Assembly (NCBI GenBank): GCA_902774155.1
Contig: CACYHF010000001.1
Location: 26,843-90,842, forward strand
Source of the DNA: an uncultured Bacteroidia bacterium
Lineage (GTDB): Bacteria; Bacteroidota; Bacteroidia; Bacteroidales; UBA932
Length of the DNA: 64,000 nucleotides
Direction of reading: 5' to 3'
Below the pieces are notes generated by a model. The model searched no databases. It was not told the origin of the DNA and saw only the letters and a list, made by a program, of their open reading frames with translations. The translations under genes were made by a program, and so were the position numbers. How positions within the stretch are numbered: position 1 is the first letter of the stretch; each line of letters starts with the position of its first letter. Positions 60,432-64,000 of this stretch are shown here, in pieces.

Positions 60432-61904
60432 ATGAGAAGGTTTTCCATTTTTGCCACTTCCATGATGCTGGCCCTTGCCATGCTCATGGCACCCGATATG
60501 ATGGGACAGTCCCGTTCTTCGGGCGGTAGCAGCACCACCCGTTCCAGCGGCAGCACCAGTACCTCCCGCTCTTCCGGCAGCAGTAGCTCCAGCAGCAGCT
60601 CCCGCTCCAGCGGAAGTGCCGTCACCCGTTCTTCCGGCAGCAGCTCCTCCTCCGGCAGCAGCGTTTCGCGCTCCCAGAGCAGCTCCACCACCCGCAGCAG
60701 TAGCAGCAGCGCCGTGCAGCAGCAGGACAACCGCCGTTCTTCCGGCAGCACCAGCACCTCCCGTTCCAGCGGAAGCACCGTTACCCGTTCTTCCGGCAGC
60801 AGCAGTTCCAGCAGTTCCGCCGCCAGGCAGCAGCAAAGCGGCACCACTGTCCGCTCTTCCCAGAGCAGCCAGGGTTCCACCGGCAGCGGTTCGGCCGTGA
60901 GCAGTTCTTCCACTGCCCGTTCCAGCAGCAGCCAGAGCACCAAGAACGTGACCTCTTCCGGAAGCTCTTCCACTTCTTCCGGCCAGCAGGCCCGCAGCTC
61001 CTCCTCTTCGCAGCAGCAGGCTGTCACCGGCACCACCGTCCGCTCCTCCAACGTGAGCCGCGGCGGCCTCACCTCCGGCGCTTCCCAGGCCGAATCGGCC
61101 CCTGTAAAGGCCACCTACCGGGACGATGGCTATAACTACCGTTACCAGGACGATATGCGCGTGGACGACCGCCACAATTTGTACCGCGTACCTCCGCGCC
61201 AGCGGAATCCTATGGCTTGGGACAAGCCCGGCTACTTCTGGGGAGATCATCCGCACTATTACGGATATCGCATCCACAGCCTGCCTCCTTCCTGGCGCCG
61301 CGTGAGCCACTGGGGTATCGACTACTATTACTACAACGGCATCTATTACCGTCCTTACGGTGGTGTGTATGTAGTCTGCCGTCCTCCTTTCGGCACTCCG
61401 CTGGAGGCTGCCATTGACAGGGCTATCTTCCGGGCCGTCCGTTTCGCCTATTACTGCGATACCTATCGCACCTATAGCCAGACCTTCGATTACTATAATG
61501 TAATTGCCCGTCAGAACCTGATCATCGCCCAGCAGAACGCCCGCCTGATTGCGCAGAACAACGCGTTGGCCATCAATGCCAACCGTGCCCTCACCGCTTA
61601 TGAGCTGGCCGAAAAACTGGGACTGGTACAGAGCTACGCCTATGCCAACTCCGAGTACTTCTATCAGGACGGTGTGTTCTACACCATCTCTGCCTCCGGC
61701 ATCTATTCCACCATCGTGCCTCCTGCCGGTGCCCTGGTTACCTCCCTGCCGGACGACTATGAGATTATCGTGATGAACGGTATCGAGTACTATATGGTGG
61801 ACAATACCGTATACCGCACCACCCTCTTCGAAGGCGTGCCTTACCTGGAGGTGCTGGGCCAGATGTACGGGAGTCTGTACAGCCAGTACAATATTTATCG
61901 CTAG
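60432..61904 (+). CDS. exported protein with long serine-rich low-complexity region
   Basis: The 490-residue protein has a signal peptide to about MMGQ (residue 26). Residues 27 to about 220 consist mainly of Ser with Arg, Thr, Gly and Gln (SSGS, TRSSG and SSSS blocks). The C-terminal half is Tyr-rich (DDGYNYRYQDDMRVDDRHN; GIDYYYYNGIYYRPYGG) and contains repeats of the YYxxNGxxY type near residues 295, 410 and 455 resembling surface or wall-associated beta structures; I cannot name the family with confidence. There is no LPXTG or Por tail. It lies between namZ and prfB, with a strong terminator behind it. Confidence 0.7.
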   Translation: MRRFSIFATSMMLALAMLMAPDMMGQSRSSGGSSTTRSSGSTSTSRSSGSSSSSSSSRSSGSAVTRSSGSSSSSGSSVSRSQSSSTTRSSSSSAVQQQDNRRSSGSTSTSRSSGSTVTRSSGSSSSSSSAARQQQSGTTVRSSQSSQGSTGSGSAVSSSSTARSSSSQSTKNVTSSGSSSTSSGQQARSSSSSQQQAVTGTTVRSSNVSRGGLTSGASQAESAPVKATYRDDGYNYRYQDDMRVDDRHNLYRVPPRQRNPMAWDKPGYFWGDHPHYYGYRIHSLPPSWRRVSHWGIDYYYYNGIYYRPYGGVYVVCRPPFGTPLEAAIDRAIFRAVRFAYYCDTYRTYSQTFDYYNVIARQNLIIAQQNARLIAQNNALAINANRALTAYELAEKLGLVQSYAYANSEYFYQDGVFYTISASGIYSTIVPPAGALVTSLPDDYEIIVMNGIEYYMVDNTVYRTTLFEGVPYLEVLGQMYGSLYSQYNIYR

Positions 61905-61925
61905 TACCCTTTGAATTCAAGAATG

Positions 61926-61953
61926 CCTCCCCGTTCGCGGGGAGGTTTTTTTT
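61926..61953 (+). terminator. terminator after the serine-rich protein gene
   Basis: CCTCCCCG, a TTCG loop and CGGGGAGG are followed by eight T residues. The prfB promoter begins 3 bp later. Confidence 0.9.
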
Positions 61954-61955
61954 GC

Positions 61956-61964
61956 TATCTTTGT
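61956..61964 (+). promoter_or_regulatory. -7 box for prfB
   Basis: TATCTTTGT matches TAnnTTTG and is followed after only 4 nt by the prfB ATG, so the mRNA may be leaderless. Confidence 0.6.
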
Positions 61965-61968
61965 ATCC

Positions 61969-63111
61969 ATGATTACGCAGGAACAGATCAAGGATTTACA
62001 GGAAAGGGTGGCAACCCTGAACAGCTGTCTGGATATTGCCGGAAAACGGAAGGAAGTGGCCGCCAAAACGGAAGAGACGCTGGCGCCGGACTTTTGGGGA
62101 GATCCCAAAGCTGCGGAAGCCTTCCTGAAAAAACTCTCCGGCATCAAATCCTGGGTTACGGACTTCGACAAAGCCCGCAGCCTTTCCGATGATCTGGAAG
62201 TGCTGTACGAATTTGCGAAAGATAGTCTTGACGGGGCCGAGGAGGAGACGGGGGAAACCGCCGAAACTAAAGAATTGGATGCGGCCTATGCGCAGGCCCT
62301 GGAGGCCGTGGAGGCCCTGGAACTGCGGAATATGCTGGGCAATGAGGGTGACAACCTGGGCGCCGTCCTCACCATCAATTCCGGCGCAGGCGGTACGGAA
62401 GCCAACGACTGGAGCGCCATGCTTATGCGCATGTATCTGCGCTGGTGTGAAAGGAACGGCTACAAATATACGGTAACCTCCCTCCTGGAAGGGGAAGAAG
62501 CCGGTATCAAGAGCTGCACCATTGAGGTGGAAGGGGATTACGCCTACGGGTATTTGAAGGCCGAAAACGGCGTGCACCGTCTGGTGCGCATCTCGCCCTT
62601 CAATGCGCAGGGCAAGCGCCAGACCACCTTCTCCAGCGTGTTCGTGTATCCTTTGGTAGACGACAGCATCAACATCGAAATCAATCCCGGAGACCTGGAA
62701 TGGGATACCTTCCGCAGCGGTGGCCACGGCGGCCAGAACGTGAACAAGGTGGAAACGGGCGTCCGGGTGCGCCACCTGCCTTCCGGCATCATGGTGGAGA
62801 ACACGGAAACCCGCAGCCAGCAGGACAATCGGCAAAGAGCCTTGCTCATCCTCAAATCCCGCCTGTACGATATTGAGCTAAAGAAACGCCAGGAAAAACA
62901 GGCCGAACTCGAAGGCCAGAAAAAGCGCATCGAGTGGGGCTCCCAAATTCGGAACTACGTCCTGCATCCCTACAAGCTGGTGAAGGACCTCCGCACGGGC
63001 GTGAGTACGGCCGACACCCAGGGCGTCCTGGACGGAGACCTGAACGAATTTATGAAAGCCTATCTGATGGGTACCGGATCCGCCGTAACGGATCCGGATG
63101 ATTTGGATTAA
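61969..63111 (+). CDS. prfB: peptide chain release factor 2, without programmed frameshift
   Basis: RF2 terminates translation at UGA and UAA. The 380-residue protein reads in one frame from MITQEQIKDL; at the position where many bacteria have a CUU-UGA +1 frameshift site the sequence is CTG-GAT (LNSCLDIAGKRK) with no in-frame stop. The GGQ loop (SGGHGGQNVNKVETG) and the codon-recognition region containing SPF (RISPFNAQGKRQTTF) are present. The upstream terminator makes it monocistronic. Confidence 0.97.
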   Translation: MITQEQIKDLQERVATLNSCLDIAGKRKEVAAKTEETLAPDFWGDPKAAEAFLKKLSGIKSWVTDFDKARSLSDDLEVLYEFAKDSLDGAEEETGETAETKELDAAYAQALEAVEALELRNMLGNEGDNLGAVLTINSGAGGTEANDWSAMLMRMYLRWCERNGYKYTVTSLLEGEEAGIKSCTIEVEGDYAYGYLKAENGVHRLVRISPFNAQGKRQTTFSSVFVYPLVDDSINIEINPGDLEWDTFRSGGHGGQNVNKVETGVRVRHLPSGIMVENTETRSQQDNRQRALLILKSRLYDIELKKRQEKQAELEGQKKRIEWGSQIRNYVLHPYKLVKDLRTGVSTADTQGVLDGDLNEFMKAYLMGTGSAVTDPDDLD

Positions 63112-63391
63112 TTACTTCTTGGCGGGGGCGGGACGCATCATCATCGCCCAAGGGTTGAAGGGTACCATCAGGGAGAGGGCCTCACGGCCGGGGGCGTTCC
63201 GGACTTCACTCTTGACACCGAAAATCATAGTAGCGGCATCCTCCGGGTTGTAGGCCGGCCAGGAAGGGATGGCGTCGCAGTTGGGATTGCCCGTACGCAT
63301 AAAGGCCAGCAGTGCGTCCGTCATTGTCCCGCTTCCAGGCCGAGCATCTTCTCATAAAACTTCCTCTTGAATATCCTTTCTTCCATATCAA
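63112..63391 (-). pseudogene. gene debris: C-terminal piece of a type B carboxylesterase joined to a frameshifted N-terminus resembling an AAA-family ATPase
   Basis: Two different pieces meet here on the minus strand. From 63324 to 63112 (70 codons) the frame reads LLAFMRTGNPN, SWPAYNPEDAATMIF and a PFNPWAMMM-type end, the C-terminus of a para-nitrobenzyl esterase-like carboxylesterase whose catalytic triad and signal peptide are gone. Upstream, from about 63387, another frame gives MEERIFKRKFYEKML and, after a one-base shift, AWKRDNDGRTA, which recalls the first residues of Bacteroidales AAA/DUF4143 ATPases, ending at the junction near 63315. Neither piece is functional. Both family calls are from memory. 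Confidence 0.55.
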
Positions 63392-63592
63392 AGGTCACTT
63401 CTTTGGATGCAAGTATAACAAGTTTTCCTGCTTGCGCAAAATTTTTACAAGCCATTTACCGACTCTTCGCAAAATCTTGGCTATTTCTTTGAATGGACGC
63501 CCGCGGAAAATAGAGGCGCCATGCAGGAGATTCCGCAAGGCGCCAGGTGAAAAGAAACGTGGTGATACAACAGTAAGGGATAGGGGCACAGG
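63392..63592. other. short noncoding stretch, no recognisable feature
   Basis: About 200 bp between the gene debris and the vWA gene. A minus-strand ORF (63395-63589) shows no family similarity and unusual composition. I saw no tRNA, terminator or clear promoter. Confidence 0.4.
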
Positions 63593-64000
63593 TTAGCTTT
63601 CCTCATAGTATTCCGCAGAAATCTTCTTCATAAATGCTCTTTTCTCTTCCATCGATGCGCAGGGCGCCTCGGCGCAGTAATCGGCCATCTTGTCGTTGTA
63701 CCGCTTGCGGGCGCGACGCTCTTTCTCAAACACCGCCTGGGTTTCGGCCTCGGTCTTCTCGAACTTCATCACGTTGGTGATGGAAAGACTCACAGTGACG
63801 CCTTTCACGTCATGGTCGGTGCCCATGTAGGCGAAGCTCCATCCTTCGTCTTTCAGATGCTTGATTAAAGCCTGTACGGCCTTTAGAGAATACTCCGTGG
63901 AACTATTCTCATAGCCGTCGGTGATGATGGTCACGATTACGGACACATTCGGATCTCCGTGCAGTTCCTTCTCCAGCTTGGTAAGCGTCTTGCCGATGGC
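63593..64000 (-). CDS. von Willebrand factor A-like domain protein, partial
   Basis: The frame is open to the window edge, giving the last 135 residues; the 5' part lies outside. VSVIVTIITDGYENSS has the strand-plus-DG of the vWA fold, followed by KHLKDEGWSFAYMGTDHDVKG, the next helix and strand of the domain. The C-terminus is a charged helix (KERRARKRYNDKM). Similar Bacteroidota proteins are stand-alone vWA proteins of unknown role. A GTG at 63946 is an internal codon, not the start. Confidence 0.75.
   Translation of the reverse strand, partial: AIGKTLTKLEKELHGDPNVSVIVTIITDGYENSSTEYSLKAVQALIKHLKDEGWSFAYMGTDHDVKGVTVSLSITNVMKFEKTEAETQAVFEKERRARKRYNDKMADYCAEAPCASMEEKRAFMKKISAEYYEES

Noticed and set aside
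63395-63589. 64-codon minus-strand ORF between gene debris and the vWA gene
   Set aside because: No recognisable family, no promoter, and the DNA looks like degraded intergenic sequence.

Overview
The window looks like a chromosomal segment of an uncultured, GC-rich Bacteroidales (Bacteroidota) bacterium. Supporting signs are the lineage's TAnnTTTG-type -7 promoter boxes with almost no Shine-Dalgarno signals, lineage-typical families (NigD-like lipoprotein, BACON-domain lipoprotein, DUF4837, DUF4922, prokaryotic HU/CCDC81-like protein, FtsL-like protein, Rpb6-type omega, M49-like lipoprotein) and tRNA genes without an encoded CCA. Most of the content is housekeeping. No rRNA, CRISPR array, prophage or complete insertion sequence was seen.

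Layout. (a) 1-8344, minus strand: the division and cell-wall cluster mraZ-rsmH-ftsL-pbp-murE-mraY-murD-ftsW, nearly every junction overlapping by 4 bp, with ftsW cut by the window edge. (b) 8406-10856, minus: lipoprotein, SPOR protein and rpoN, diverging from miaB (plus), which converges on upp (minus). (c) 12903-16246, minus: radC, a K+ channel and a carboxyltransferase with a biotinyl-like domain; then tRNA-His. (d) 16479-26818, minus: a long run reading pdxJ, OmpH-like lipoprotein, glycosyltransferase, LysM/binding protein, trxB, bamD, Rpb6-type omega, recN, Fur-family regulator, NigD-like lipoprotein, M23 peptidase. (e) 26841-31713, plus: nadK-uppS-bamA-skp. (f) gdhA (minus) diverging from an apparent uptake operon (M49-like lipoprotein, SLC13-type symporter, porin), followed by a phosphohexomutase and an M23/LysM protein. 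(g) def-ruvX (minus) diverging from M23-dxr-rseP-DUF4837-BACON-M6 protease. (h) a tRNA-Glu / rpsT / tRNA-Pro unit, M28 peptidase, ribokinase and sugar transporter. (i) 52419-52900: a gene-free stretch rich in repeats, with tRNA-Asn. (j) 52906-63111, plus: HU-like PEP-repeat protein, thioesterase, AspT-like transporter, NUDIX, DUF4922/SpoIID fusion, murI, NamZ-like muramidase, serine-rich protein, prfB. (k) 63112-64000: gene debris and the end of a vWA protein.

Together these genes cover peptidoglycan precursor synthesis and septal assembly (mur, mra, fts, murI, uppS), outer-membrane biogenesis (bamA, bamD, Skp/OmpH, rseP), wall remodelling and recycling (four LysM/M23-type proteins, NamZ-like) and nutrient acquisition. 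The observations most worth a second look are: an rpsT with no start codon fused directly to tRNA-Glu; an M49-family protein that has lost its zinc-site residues; a DUF4922 protein carrying a degenerate, truncated SpoIID domain; a biotinyl-like domain without the acceptor lysine; a divergent pair of apparently leaderless promoters; and a small noncoding region built from direct and inverted GGTTGGT repeats.
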